Below are positions 14,601 to 24,826 of a DNA stretch of 64,000 nt, one piece after another. Source of the DNA: Doris montereyensis (lineage: Eukaryota > Mollusca > Gastropoda > Nudibranchia > Dorididae); assembly GCA_037039925.1 (NCBI GenBank), contig JAXRKP010000938.1, forward strand, positions 129,239 to 193,238. Direction: 5' to 3'. Every line of letters starts with the position of its first letter. Position 1 is the first letter of the stretch. The notes beneath the pieces are model-generated. The model worked only from the letters and a program-made list of their open reading frames with translations, searched no databases and was not told the DNA's origin. Position numbers and translations under genes: made by a program.

Positions 14601-15127
14601 CTAAGGTGATCCCAGGGATTTTGATAGGATTTTTAATTTTGACCGGACCGCCCTGTAAACAGCCTATGGATCTCTAACATGCACAGCGTTGTGATCTGCG
14701 CACAGGACCTCCTTTTTATCGTTTGTTCAATAGGACTAGGTGTCGATCCATCTACTAGAACCAGGGAGGATGGATAATTTTACTCCAAAAAAAATCAAGG
14801 ACATTTTTTCAAACTGCCCTGGCCTTTGATTGAGAAGCTGACACCTTGCCTCAGGACTATCAAGCCGCTCCCCCTACCCCAAACCTCAGAACAGAACGAG
14901 AAAACTCCTTTATTTACCTCCACACTATCCCCCGAATTCCCTTGATCAATAAATTGCTGAAGATTGTGTTTCTGCTGGCGCACAATCCAAGCAGAATGGA
15001 AGACGCGCTCTGACAGGTGGGTGATGTTGTGATACAGCCGCTGGAGTTGTTCCCGCTCCGTGCTCACGAAGAGGTGTTCCTGCTGCAGGTGCTGACTCAG
15101 CTCCAGGAGATCACAACCCAGGCTCAT
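1966..15127 (-). CDS. GAPVD1: GAPVD1 (RasGAP and VPS9 domain protein 1, also RAP6/Gapex-5), N-terminal half, 11 exons
   Basis: In animals this large protein couples an N-terminal RasGAP domain to a C-terminal VPS9 domain that activates Rab5-type GTPases, acting in endocytosis and receptor trafficking. Eleven coding exons are visible on the minus strand, giving roughly 750 residues; the human protein is near 1,480. The N-terminus, the RasGAP core (exons 2-5), a [13 protein letters not shown] linker segment, an RTRFSLS motif and a [11 protein letters not shown] motif follow the human order. An ANVSGRGSP segment resembles insect homologues as far as I recall. Splice phases agree at almost every junction. 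Two exons (7495-7736 and 3901-4094) each need one extra base to stay in frame. The VPS9 end would lie left of position 1. The orthologue call is strong; whether the frame breaks are real is undecided. Confidence 0.93.
2739..3022 (-). mobile_element. SINE B copy in intron 10
   Basis: Read on the minus strand, it starts with a tRNA-like head: an A-box region with GGCGTAGTGGTTAGGCTG and a B box like GGGTTTGAATCC. A body follows that is shared with seven other copies here and ends near TTCCTTCAAGGCCACTGC on the plus strand. Confidence 0.85.
3218..3325 (-). CDS. GAPVD1: GAPVD1 exon 10
   Basis: Acceptor CCATGTTCCAG and donor GTAAGA. It enters and leaves in phase 1, consistent with exons 9 and 11. 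It contains [14 protein letters not shown], matching the human LRKFEIRDMMGLTDD segment. Confidence 0.88.
3326..3900. other. Intron, nothing recognised
   Basis: AT-rich intron sequence with a short A run at 3716-3726. No repeat family or conserved coding segment seen. Confidence 0.5.
3901..4094 (-). CDS. GAPVD1: GAPVD1 exon 9, with a frame break
   Basis: Acceptor ...TTCTTCAG at 4095-4097 and donor GTGAGT at 3900. Entering in phase 1 from exon 8, the frame reads [18 protein letters not shown]. The homologous continuation ([16 protein letters not shown], then [14 protein letters not shown] and GRDTPLSQ) lies in the next frame. One added base near 4036-4043 joins the two and also makes the exit phase (1) fit exon 10. 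The sequence as given lacks that base. Confidence 0.85.
4191..4322 (+). repeat. Family C dispersed repeat
   Basis: A conserved unit of about 140 bp: TTCACCCCATCCACCATATG, then GATCTCAGGGTGAATCAAG, a GAAAGTGAAAGA block, then GCAGTACCCGC. At least ten further copies occur in both orientations. No tRNA-like head or TIR was identified, so its class is open. Confidence 0.8.
4369..4680. repeat. 38-bp minisatellite, about 8 copies
   Basis: The unit contains GACCAAGGCAGCCATGCACA and TTGGACAGCAGTGGCA. It produces repetitive open frames on the minus strand that look like an artefact of the repeat. Confidence 0.9.
4684..4950 (-). mobile_element. SINE A copy
   Basis: On the plus strand it opens with GATTTGATTTACCCACATCC and closes with GGGCTCAAACCCACTACC. 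The reverse complement of the latter is a B-box-like sequence, so the element reads on the minus strand. It shares the CCGATGGGACTAGGTG core with five other copies. Confidence 0.85.
5264..5426 (-). CDS. GAPVD1: GAPVD1 exon 8
   Basis: Acceptor GTGTTTGCAG and donor GTGAAT. It reads 54 codons plus one base, starting [14 protein letters not shown] and ending [15 protein letters not shown]. The RFSLS motif matches the human TLRFSLCSD region. Phases fit both neighbours. Confidence 0.9.
5568..5695 (+). repeat. Family C dispersed repeat
   Basis: TTTACCCCATTCACCATATC followed by the GATCTCAGGATGAGC and GAAAGAGTG... blocks, ending in CACCCGCCAATCACCCAC. Confidence 0.8.
5700..6765. repeat. 17-bp minisatellite, about 60 copies
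   Basis: More than 1 kb of a unit close to GACTTGATTTAGATGGG, with 15-19 bp variants (GGGCTTGATTTAGAT, GAGACTTGATTAGAT). It lies inside a GAPVD1 intron. Confidence 0.92.
7012..7158 (-). CDS. GAPVD1: GAPVD1 exon 7
   Basis: Acceptor ...TTTAGCACAG and donor GTAAAA. It reads exactly 49 codons in phase 0 from [17 protein letters not shown] to [15 protein letters not shown], matching the human VLVISLGTGPQLTPGMM segment. The other two frames have stops. Confidence 0.9.
7495..7736 (-). CDS. GAPVD1: GAPVD1 exon 6, with a frame break and ambiguous donor
   Basis: Acceptor ...CCTTGAAG. Entering in phase 0, it reads IGFLRNVV, matching human LVNFMKSVM. The homologous continuation ([20 protein letters not shown]) is one frame away, across the four-C run at 7710-7713 (minus strand). 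One more C would join the two. The donor may be GTTACA after 7495, which keeps phase 0 into exon 7, or the stronger GTGAGA after 7503, which would create a stop at the junction. I favour 7495. Confidence 0.8.
7878..8034 (+). repeat. Family C dispersed repeat
   Basis: TTACCCCATCCACCAAATGC, then a GATCTCAG-like block, GAAAGAGTGG and TACCAGTAGTACCTGCC, followed by a ten-C run. Confidence 0.75.
8128..8335 (+). mobile_element. SINE B copy
   Basis: tRNA-like head GCATCGGTGGTCTAGTAG, then the B box AGGTTCAAATCC, then the family body with GTGTCTGACGATGTGTCC. Confidence 0.75.
8336..9076. other. Intron, nothing recognised
   Basis: Apart from a long G run near 8381-8395, no exon or repeat family was recognised on either strand. 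Confidence 0.5.
9077..9251. repeat. Perfect 60-bp inverted repeat with 55-bp spacer
   Basis: Bases 9077-9136 (start GGAATCATAAATC, end CTTTCCACCATGC) are the exact reverse complement of 9192-9251. Pairing continues a few bases inward with one mismatch. The left arm belongs to the flank and family C; the right arm sits inside the SINE A body, replacing its usual sequence. Confidence 0.9.
9105..9615 (+). repeat. Family C repeat interrupted by a SINE A
   Basis: The family C 5' part (9105-9160) and 3' part (9527-9615) flank a SINE A. The 9-base sequence TGAATCAAG is present on both sides and fits a target-site duplication of the SINE insertion. Confidence 0.75.
9160..9527 (-). mobile_element. 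SINE A copy, rearranged
   Basis: The left part matches TTTGATTGGATTAACC of the family, then an inverted copy of the flank replaces the expected body. The family resumes at about 9258 with ATAGGATTTTTAAAAATTTT and ends with the head GGGGCTCGAACCCACTACC. Confidence 0.8.
9790..9930 (-). CDS. GAPVD1: GAPVD1 exon 5
   Basis: Acceptor CTCCATCTCCCCAG and donor GTAAGC. It reads 47 codons, phase 0 at both ends, with [18 protein letters not shown] matching the human CVAAFLDVVIGG segment at the end of the RasGAP domain. Confidence 0.9.
9940..10250. repeat. (GA)n tract followed by a purine-rich stretch
   Basis: About 13 GA units lie directly upstream of exon 5, then a gap, then about 240 bp of almost pure A/G (AAGAGAAGAG type). 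The antisense open frames rich in F, L and S are compositional. Confidence 0.85.
10538..10815 (-). mobile_element. SINE B copy
   Basis: The minus-strand head reads GGCATCAATGGCCAAGCGGT with a B box GGGTTCGAATCC. This is the least decayed tRNA-like head of the family here. The body runs to TTCCTTCAAGGCCATTACAG on the plus strand. Confidence 0.88.
11007..11093 (-). CDS. GAPVD1: GAPVD1 exon 4
   Basis: Acceptor ...TTTCCAG and donor GTCAGT. It reads 29 codons in phase 0 ([18 protein letters not shown] to LYGRFDK), matching the human VGRLLQQLAM to LGKFDK segment. Confidence 0.9.
11235..11550. repeat. 61-bp minisatellite, about 5 copies
   Basis: Units contain CTACCTACATGAGGCTTTG and GTTGTGAGCTAGAAATCACC. 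One unit is truncated and one is expanded. Confidence 0.88.
11577..11630. repeat. (GT)n followed by a G run
   Basis: About 18 GT units and then some 14 G. The region 11640-12186 beyond it is intron without recognised content. Confidence 0.9.
12187..12357 (-). CDS. GAPVD1: GAPVD1 exon 3
   Basis: Acceptor ...TTTTCTTCAG and donor GTAAGT. It reads 57 codons in phase 0. [19 protein letters not shown] matches the human CFICPAVVNPEQYGIIS, a diagnostic part of the RasGAP domain, and the exon ends with RHNLMQ. Confidence 0.94.
12638..12733. repeat. GAA-rich simple repeat
   Basis: Imperfect AGA/GAA repeat. Its K/E-rich open frame is compositional. Confidence 0.85.
13047..13694 (-). CDS. GAPVD1: GAPVD1 exon 2, core of the RasGAP domain
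   Basis: Acceptor TTATTTTTCCAG and donor GTAAGG. It reads 216 codons in phase 0 without a stop. [20 protein letters not shown], then [18 protein letters not shown] and [15 protein letters not shown] align closely to human SDNPRRLLRRGTCAFSILFKL, LFLTATLHEPIMQLLVED and NTYCFPHSLRWIVSQ. The NPRRLIRR segment is the region that corresponds to the R-finger loop and nearby helix of RasGAPs. This is the best-conserved exon in the window. Confidence 0.97.
13962..14103 (+). repeat. Family C dispersed repeat
   Basis: Begins TGAATGAAATTTACCCTGTC, then GGTCTCAGGGAGAATTAAG, a GAAAGAGTG block and CTCCCGCCAAGCACCCAAG. Confidence 0.78.
14572..14872 (-). mobile_element. SINE A copy
   Basis: Opens TTGATTTGATTCACCCACAT, has CCTCCTTTTTATCG and GACTAGGTGTCGATCC, and closes in a degraded head (TTGATTGAGAAGCTGACACC). 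It lies in the first coding intron of GAPVD1. Confidence 0.83.
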
Positions 15128-15135
15128 TTTCTGCT
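14918..15135 (-). CDS. GAPVD1: GAPVD1 exon 1 (first coding exon, start codon at 15127)
   Basis: The acceptor CCTTCCTGACAG before 15135 shows that a non-coding first exon lies upstream. The ATG at 15127-15125 opens 70 codons, phase 0 at the GTAAAT donor. [20 protein letters not shown] and [18 protein letters not shown] match the human LAHHLKQERLYVNSEKQL and YRTAWIAKQQRINLDRLI. The upstream frame remains open but lacks similarity, so this ATG is chosen. Confidence 0.93.
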
Positions 15136-15193
15136 CTGTCAGGAAGGGATAAAGGTAAGGATAAATATATAAATATATAAATACAGACATAAA

Positions 15194-16001
15194 TAGTGGA
15201 TCTTCTCTAATTGGGAACCCAGGACATTGGGAAACCCGGCCTATCAGGAAGAAATCCCAGTGAATGGAATATTTTTCTATATATAATATCATCTTTCCTT
15301 TCTAAATGGGAAAGGTCCCCAGCCGATTGGGACAATTTTTGGTGGGCTTGTATTGATTATCATCACCATTTTTCCCAATATATTTGTTCCAACACTCATT
15401 TGTTTTATCCAAACTTGTTTTCTGTGTCAAACAATTAATCATCACACCTGCTTTATTGCTAGATTGTGTTATACATTACATATATATACATGATGTCATA
15501 AGTTCCAGTTCACGATGACCATAAGCTAGACACCCATTTTACGTAGATGATATCAGGTGTCGCACCAGTCCTTGCTTGTCCATCCAACAATACAGTACGG
15601 TGTTGACATGGGGCAGCGCTTAGAAAGCAGGCTTGTGCACTGTCATAGCTTGCGCCTGTGAGGGACAACACTGATGAATGCCATGTTTGTTTTGATCAAT
15701 TGGTCCTGTGGCTACAATAAATTTATGCGTTTAATTCTGTATTTTACCACTCATTTTGTTTTTCGTCAAGTTTTTAATTTAAGATTCCTTCAAGGTGGCT
15801 AGCAAGGAGAGAACTGATTTAAGTTTGGATAAGAAGTCCTACAGATGCACTTAATGAATGTTGTGTGGAAGGAGGGCTTAAAAGTACCTCAAACTGTTGA
15901 GGGAAAACCAAAATCCCTAGGTCCCCGGGGAATCAGGAAACCCGGCTAATGGGGATAATTTTACAATCCACCGAGATTTCCCGATTAGAGAGGCTCCACT
16001 G
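15194..16001. mobile_element. Degenerate pogo-like TIR element (non-autonomous)
   Basis: The right end reads, outward to inward, CAGTGGAGCCTCTCTAATCG. The left end reads TAGTGGATCTTCTCTAATTG, the same TIR with a few changes. The right flank starts with TA. Internal subterminal repeats (GGGAAACCCGG) recur at both ends. No transposase frame is visible. It lies about 60 bp upstream of GAPVD1 exon 1, in the 5'-UTR intron. Confidence 0.75.
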
Positions 16002-17261
16002 TATATAAACATAAATATGAATAAGATTTGGGTTTTCTGTTTTTGTTTTATTCAGTAATATCGAACAGGAAAGGTCAGTGGGAAGAGGGGCAGAGGTAGA
16101 CCGAGAATCACATACACATACGAAATCTGAATGCCTGGACAACAAGGGGCAAAGTGATACAGACTTCTTGAGAGCTGTACAGAGAACAGAGAGGAGTGGA
16201 GAGGAATGATCGTCGATGCCTGCTACAGAAAGGGCACATAAAAGTACATCCAACAGACCTCTACCATCACAAGTGACTCTTTTTCTCTCCAGATTTATAA
16301 AGGTAATCAGTAATTATACTGCAGCTAAGCCATTTTTATGCAAGATAGGTAACATCATCAAGTTGCATGTTTACAAACAGCTACTATATATATATAAAAA
16401 TGGACCTACGTCACTCAGTTCAGGGATGGGGACAAGCTTTGGAAAAAAACCCTGAACTTTATCGCCCCTTTAAAATTTCAAATATTTAGTATTGCGTAAG
16501 AGCATTGCATTTAAATACAAGTACAAGAAATATAAAGAAAAGGGCCGCCATATAACAAAAAAACCCAATGTTATCAGACATACCAACTTTTAAGAATCAA
16601 AATTCAAGAGAGATCTGTATCACTATCAACATAGTCATGTAGTAGTACATTGCTGGACTGGCAAGACAGCGCTTTGGAGTTCGAGCCTAAGGTTTATTTT
16701 TCAAAAGTATATCAAGCCATTATATTCTTGCAGACTATCCAGACTATTCATCCTCTGATTCTATAAATCATGAGTGAAAATTTCACAGGTGCCATGTGCA
16801 TGTTATGCAGGTAACATCCCATAGCAGTTATTAAAAGGTGAGCCCCCTCCCTCCCCCTGATAGGCTCTAGTCAAATAATTACTCAAACACAAACATACAC
16901 ACACACAAAAACCAGTAAAAAAAACGACCCAAGAACAGACGAAAACAAGTGAATCATCTCTTCCTTTCGTTTATTTTATATATATATATTCAAATCCATC
17001 TCTTCTCACCAAACATTCTTCATCCTCTTTTATCGCAGTCACAAATTTCCATCATATTTTTCCTGTTTTCTTACTCACTTTTTTACTTTGCAGTCACTTT
17101 ATTTCCTCCAGAACATTTTACTACAACTACAATATTCCCTAATGTTCTCTTCAAGTATGCCCCCCCCCCCCTCTCTATCTACCTCAACAATAGCTACCCA
17201 TAATGCAACACTCTTGGAATCAAAACTCCTAATCCAAGCTTAACAATAGTAGTTGGACTTG
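16002..17261. other. Unassigned, no gene seen
   Basis: Low-complexity AT stretches and short C runs only. A non-coding GAPVD1 exon could lie here but cannot be recognised. Confidence 0.4.
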
Positions 17262-17885
17262 TTTGTTTGTTTTATTGAAGTTTACCCCCTCTAACATACA
17301 GTGCAATCCCCCGATAACGACAATCCCCGATAGCGACATGGATCCCTGGTCCCGTTTTTTTTGTGCTATATATCATAAGTAAAAAAAAACTCCGAATAGC
17401 GACGTGAAACCTCCCAATAACGACATAAGTCTAGCCGTAAACACTACATTTGACATGAAAATTTGATCAATACTGACAAAATTGAGACGTATTCTTAGCA
17501 ATGAAAACACTTCTTTTTCGGCCAATGACAACGTGTGAGATTATTTCTCCATCTCTGAGGGTACCAAGGCCGTGACAACCAGCTAGTAAACCCATCTGCT
17601 GGCTCTACCAACCCCAACCCCAACACACCAGCCTTTTCAGGGCCCCACCACATCTTCCCAATTGACTAGCCTCACTCGTAACGCCCCCTTTCGCCGCCAT
17701 TTTGAAAAATTCTGAATAACGACATCCCCGATAACGACATGATTGTTCGGTCCCGAGCGATGTCGTTATCGGGGGATTGCACTGTATACATTGATCTCAG
17801 GTGAAATTAAAAGGAAGATTAAAGATTAGGTAAAAGAGGAAAAGGAAAGATGAAGAATCTACCATTAGCTCCCGCTATCCACCCG
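17262..17885 (+). repeat. Family C repeat split by a TIR element
   Basis: The family C 5' part ends at the TA before 17299 and the 3' part resumes with TATACATTGATCTCAGG at 17785. The two halves rejoin to a normal family C unit once the insertion and one TA copy are removed. Confidence 0.82.
17299..17784. mobile_element. Pogo-like non-autonomous TIR element, 486 bp
   Basis: Perfect TIRs of at least 24 bp begin CAGTGCAATCCCCCGATAAC. The element is flanked by TA on both sides and carries subterminal repeats of CCCCGATAACGACAT in both orientations. The CAGT ends, the TA target site and the repeated GATAACGAC motif fit the pogo/Tigger branch of Tc1/mariner. It is too short to encode a transposase. 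Confidence 0.9.
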
Positions 17886-18159
17886 TGATGGAATTGAGTC
17901 TTGGATATTAAAAGAAAAGCTCAAATCAAAGTAGTTTCACTTCATTAATTCAAGTCAAGCCCGAAACTTTCTACCAAGCATATGTGACTAGCCCTAAAGT
18001 AATAACATGCAACCGTGAAAAAAAAATCAATACCATGTGTAGTATTGTATGTAGCGTAATATTAACACAATACTACAGGTGCCTGTGTTGATCAGGGTGT
18101 TGTATAGCAATCTTACATTGTAGACCCTCCTATGTGAGAGTCTGTATTTATATTAATGA

Positions 18160-19798
<1,639 letters not shown>

Positions 19799-19860
19799 GT
19801 GATCACAGCTAGGCGAATCACAGCTAGGCGGATCACAGCTAGGGCGATCACAGCTAGGAG
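19799..19860. repeat. Short tandem repeat, 15 bp, four copies
   Basis: The unit is GATCACAGCTAGGCG with small variants. Confidence 0.9.
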
Positions 19861-19895
19861 GCATAAATAATGCAATTTTTATGATCACTGTATCA

Positions 19896-21725
19896 GGCAG
19901 GTTTCACAAAAATGGAACCCAATAATAACTTGAACTCTTCAATTGATCTTTCTCAAAGTCTAATTGATGAATCTTCTTAACATTTGGTACATGTATAGCT
20001 TTGACATCGCAGATATAAAAAACAGAATATTGTGAAATTTGCTTTCAATTTGTGTTTTGTGAATATTTTTTGGGTGCGAACGTCAGCAATAGAGACTGAT
20101 GGCATTTCCCTCTTTTTAATAAGCCCTTTTTCACCTTAAGGTAGGTGAGGTCAGCGACCTTTTATTCTGTTTTCTTTAATTCCTTGTGAAAGAGAATTGT
20201 TCAAAGAAAATTTGCGAGTTCTAATTTTTAAAAATCTTTTGCAGTGATCACGTGAGGCAGGTTTCAGATTTTTGTTATTATGTAACAACTGTGGTCTACA
20301 AATGAACACACAGTAAGAGCTGAAAAAAAAAACAGTTGAAAAATACATAGAAGCGCCGTTTTATGATCTGGAGTGAAAGAAAACGTATTCCTACGGCCAT
20401 ATATCCTGTAAAAGACATGAAAAAAAATCATAGGTAACTCTAAAAGTGAGAATACCATGAGACTACTATCAGTCTGCGTAACCTTACGGTCGGACAAAAA
20501 ATAATAATTTCGATCTGGGATCTAATAACAGTAATATCGCGTCGAGCTATTTTCTCGTAGTTCATCTTGTGTAAGACTATTGAGAAATCATGAAATTTTT
20601 GTCTTTAAATTGTCCGCACAAAAATGTAGACGATGACCGGCCATTAGGCTTTCATGATTTATTACTTTCTAATAAATAAAGACAAGATAATTGGCAATAC
20701 GGAAGGTTTAGAAGTCCATTACAACGATAGTGACTCTACGTCTCCACTATGCAGTCTTCTTCGCATAACAATACAATATTACTAAAAACGCATTTAAAGG
20801 AGAGAGAGAGAAAATAATACTAATAGCACAGGTTCAAGTAGAGTTCAAGATTTGTCAGCCACCTCTCCCACCCCGTCCCCTATTCCGCGAAGCAATTATC
20901 GATTGATAAAGAGACAAATTTGTGCTAGTCTCGTGGGGCGCTCTATGTGACTGTAGATAGTCGGAGAGGGGGCGGGGGAAAAAGAACCATTGTTGTCAAA
21001 AGCGCTTTCTTTTCTGTGAGGGTTTTGTTGCTGGTGCATTTCTCTCTCTTTCTCCACCTCTCTTTTCTCTCCACCTCTCTTTTCTCTCCCTCCCTCTCTC
21101 GGCAAATATTGGCCTATACGTATCGCATCTTCATTCGTTATATAAGTCGTGAAGTTTACCATACCGGTTTCAGCAGAATGGTACATACGATAAACCCATA
21201 ACACGTAATAGGGATAGTATAAAGGCGTACAATCACAGAATTTTACAAAAAACGGACAAAGAAGCATCAGTTTTCATCCATCCACACGATCCAGAACGTG
21301 CAAGTCATCTGATCAACGGTAAAGCACCGGCCGCGGACTCACGCCCGAGGTGTCGGGAAACAACAAACACAGACTTCATTCTTATTGAGAACTAGGGAAA
21401 AGTCAGGGAACTCTCAAACCAGATGCCCAAGCGTTACGTCACTAAATAAACGCCAGGGAAACCTCGGTTGACGGACCTGTGCAGTTCGCGTAACATTACG
21501 TCATTGGCATTGGACCTAGAAATTTCACAGTTATGCCTTGACCGAAAAACATGACTTTTAAAAGCTAATTTACTCGCCTCACAGTCCTTTGCTATCTCTT
21601 AAAGTCATATATCTGGAATCCTCAGGTTCTAAGCTTTAACATGGTATATAACACTTGTAAGAAATATAACATGTACATTTTGACAAAAGAGGGAAATGGG
21701 GATGGACCATTTTGTGAAACCTGCC
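19896..21725. mobile_element. TIR element X, copy 1 (1.83 kb, non-autonomous)
   Basis: The ends are inverted repeats starting GGCAGGTTTCACAAAAATGG on the left and GGCAGGTTTCACAAAATGG on the right (read inward). ATCA flanks both sides, giving a probable 4-bp target duplication. Most of its length matches the element at 25279-27462 in the opposite orientation. No transposase frame is visible. Superfamily not assigned. Confidence 0.85.
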
Positions 21726-23840
21726 ATCAGCAGTGGCAGCTCTTTTACTTTGTTTGGGATTATAATGACTATAATGAAGTCAGAGATTGGGGTGTTGAAA
21801 GTATCGACAGATAGGTTTTCTCAATGCTCAAAGGCACAGAGCAGATTTTTAAATCAAAGTATCTGTGGGTGGCATTTCGTTTTCACTTTTAAACTGAGAT
21901 TACGAGGAATATGTAATGTAGTCAGACTGATGTGTTGAAGGTATCGACAGATACATTTTCTCGATGCTATGATCAGGGATTAAAGCCACAAAACTATGAT
22001 CATTGTTTGAGCCTCAAGACTGTGATCTAGAAATTTTCAAGGCTCGCCCAGGCCTAACTTCTAGCACATATCTGACAAGTACTTTATACGGCAAAATGAA
22101 TGAGAAAATCAAAGAAAGTAAAAACTTACAAAATTAATGTAGATCTATACCTAATATTAATATCATTAAGAATGCAGCTAGGTGTGAGTACCCTTATATC
22201 TAGATCTAGTACAGGACAATGAAAGTGGTGGAATTTAATGTTATGCAGTTAATGATTGGATTGATTCACATTGATTTGATTGTAGCAAGCCTTAGACTGA
22301 CTTTGAGGAGCAGATCTAGATCTAGATTAGGCCTACAATGAAAATTACCAATTACTAGCTCTAAATTTTGAAAACTTTCCATACTCCCCACACAAAAGTT
22401 CTTATTCTGCCTTATTTTGCAAGTTCAATCCACGTCTCATGAATGGGAAGAATAATGATACAAGAAACACGTTCCATTGTGAAATATAATCCAAGGTTGA
22501 CAAAAGGGGGAGGGCAGAATAACAGGGCACCGTCCGTTCGATAAAGTACGTGAGGAATGTAAACAGGAATGCTTCAGTTAATTTGTTTTAATATAAACTG
22601 TACATTTACCTTTCTGCCTTACGCGGAGAAGAATTTCTGAGAGTGAACAATAATAGAAATTATTAACATGCTGACGTTTTGAAGTTGTTTCTACTGCACA
22701 GGTAGCCGTGGGTCTCTACGATCTCTACAAATCGTCAACATCGTCCATTACGCTCAGAAGACATTTGCGCATGTGTGGAAAGGAGACATAAACACTTCTT
22801 TTATTTTACTTTTGTGCACTTTTGATCGCATGCTTTATAAGCTGTTTAAGACGGGGACACATCATTGAAAGGTTTTCATTGATTTTTTGGTTTTTGAATT
22901 TACTTGGTCTCAGTAAGGTACATTGTACGTTGATTTTTGTAATGTTGACGTATTTTATTAACTTTCACTTAAAACTCAAACGCGACTCCCAAGTGTCTGG
23001 TGTATTGACATTTATGTTTCGATGCCGTGAACTGGGAACTGATTAATTACTTTACTCTAAGCTACCTTACTCTAAACATTCGTCGAGAGTTCAAATACGT
23101 ATCTAAATCTACCTGTCATATGATATTTTTCTATAAATGATATTTACTTTTTGTATATCATGTTGAAGAATAAATGAGTTTTACATTTTGTCACCACATG
23201 AAGTGTCAATACCAGGTATACATGCTTGCTCTCATATATTTTACAAACAACAACAAAAAAGTGAAAGGGGGATTGTGACATTAGGTTAGATAAAAAAAAA
23301 TAGTGGGTCGTCTTCGCCCATTTAAGAAGGGAAAAAACAACCCAAAGACCTAAACATGTGTATATATTTGTTAAAATGCAACTTTGTATTATTGTTTTTA
23401 TTTCAAGATGAATTAACTAAAGTAAAAACTGGAAGGATGTACTTTTTAATGGCAAAAACTCTTTAAGGCCTAGATCTATATGAATTGCAACTAGATCTAG
23501 ATCTAGATTGTTATCAAATATCTTATTTGCAGATTAAGTTTTGGCGATTGTTACCGTTCAGATCGAAACACAATGCTCAGATAGTTAGGTTTATTCCTCA
23601 ACTCCTATCATGATGATAATAATATGCTGATCCATATGTGCCTTTATGAACGACTTACAGGTTTACACAAGGCATGGGGTCGTAAATAAGAAAGCAGAAA
23701 TTGAGAGATAAAAAGTAAAGATCAAACAAAAATAAAACCATGCTGTCGATTGCGGACCAAGAGGACCGGTGATGCATTTGCTTCTCTCTTCGCGATAGAA
23801 CACCTCGTTCTGATTCAATCAATGAACGACCCCGGTGGCG
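21726..23840. other. Intergenic DNA upstream of SLC39A7
   Basis: A diverged local duplication (GGTGTTGAAAGTATCGACAG near 21790 and a relative near 21940) and several AGATCTAGATCTAG patches. No exon recognised. The last few hundred bases before 23871 presumably hold the SLC39A7 promoter, but no core motif stands out. Confidence 0.4.
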
Positions 23841-23908
23841 ACTAGTGGCGAGCCACGTCGAAAACAAGGAATGGACAACAACATGGCGGTGATCAGGCGA
23901 AATTCAGG

Positions 23909-24826
23909 ATGGATGCGACACCGGCTGGCTTTACTGGCTGTCTTTTTGTTTTCTTGTACTGTTTTGCATTATGTGATGCACATTCACATGATCATGGACA
24001 CGCGCATGATCATGAAGACCCTCAAGAACCGGCGTCTTTTAAATACAGTCGCGCTGCTAATGCCGAGCCTAATAATGACCGAGCTGCAGATTCACACGAA
24101 CATCACGGACACTCATGAGCACCACGGGCATTCACATGACCAGTTACATGAAGTTCCAGTGAATTCACATGGCTCAGAGAACGACGAAAACACTGGAAAG
24201 ATTGGGACCAGTTTGAGAAAGCCAACTCTGCCTCTAAAAGCTCTATTTGGTTGAAGGCAATTTTGGCCACAGCAATAATCAGTGCAGCTCCTGTTTTGAT
24301 TCTAGTTTTCATTCCTTTAGAAAATGCAGATCAACATCAAGATCTTCTCAAGATTTTGCTTAGCTTAGCATCTGGAGGTTTATTGGGTGATGCTTTCTTA
24401 CATCTCATTCACATGCAATTTCACCTCATTCTCACACAGGGGAAGATGGTCACGGCCATAGTCATGGTGGTGGTGGTGATAGTCACGGACACAGTCATGG
24501 AGGAAGTGGGGGTCATTCCCATGAGCATTTTGGCCATAATATGAGTGTTGGAATGTGGGTATTGTCAGGAATTATTGCTTTTCTTATGGTAGAGAAATTG
24601 GTTCGTTTAATGAAAGGTAGTGAAGGACATGGACATTCGCACGCTCCTCCAAAGCCAAAGAAAGAAGCAATCCAGAAAGAGAAAGATCAGGCCAAAACAC
24701 CAACCACTTCAGATGGAGAAAATGACGCTAACTCGAAAGATAAAAAGGAAAGGGAAAAGGAAAAGGTGACAGTTCCAAAAGACGCTTCAGGACAGGGTGG
24801 ATCTTCAAAGAAAGGCAAAAAGAAAG
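23909..24826 (+). CDS. SLC39A7: SLC39A7 exon 1
   Basis: The ATG at 23909 gives a leader ([15 protein letters not shown]) followed directly by the His-rich stretch in the same frame. An ATG at 23883 in better context (AACATGGCG) opens a second plausible leader ([13 protein letters not shown]) in another frame, so the true start may be upstream if a further base is wrong. Frame changes near 24112, 24187 and 24410 separate four well-conserved blocks. The break at 24410 falls exactly in the conserved HLIPHA motif, where one C restores Pro. The donor after 24826 (AAAG, then GTAAAT) leaves phase 1. Confidence 0.9.

Noticed and set aside
23835..24254. A separate 139-codon gene at the SLC39A7 start
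   Set aside because: It is a mix of an alternative leader frame and the His-rich SLC39A7 stretch displaced by a frame break; only the latter has family similarity.
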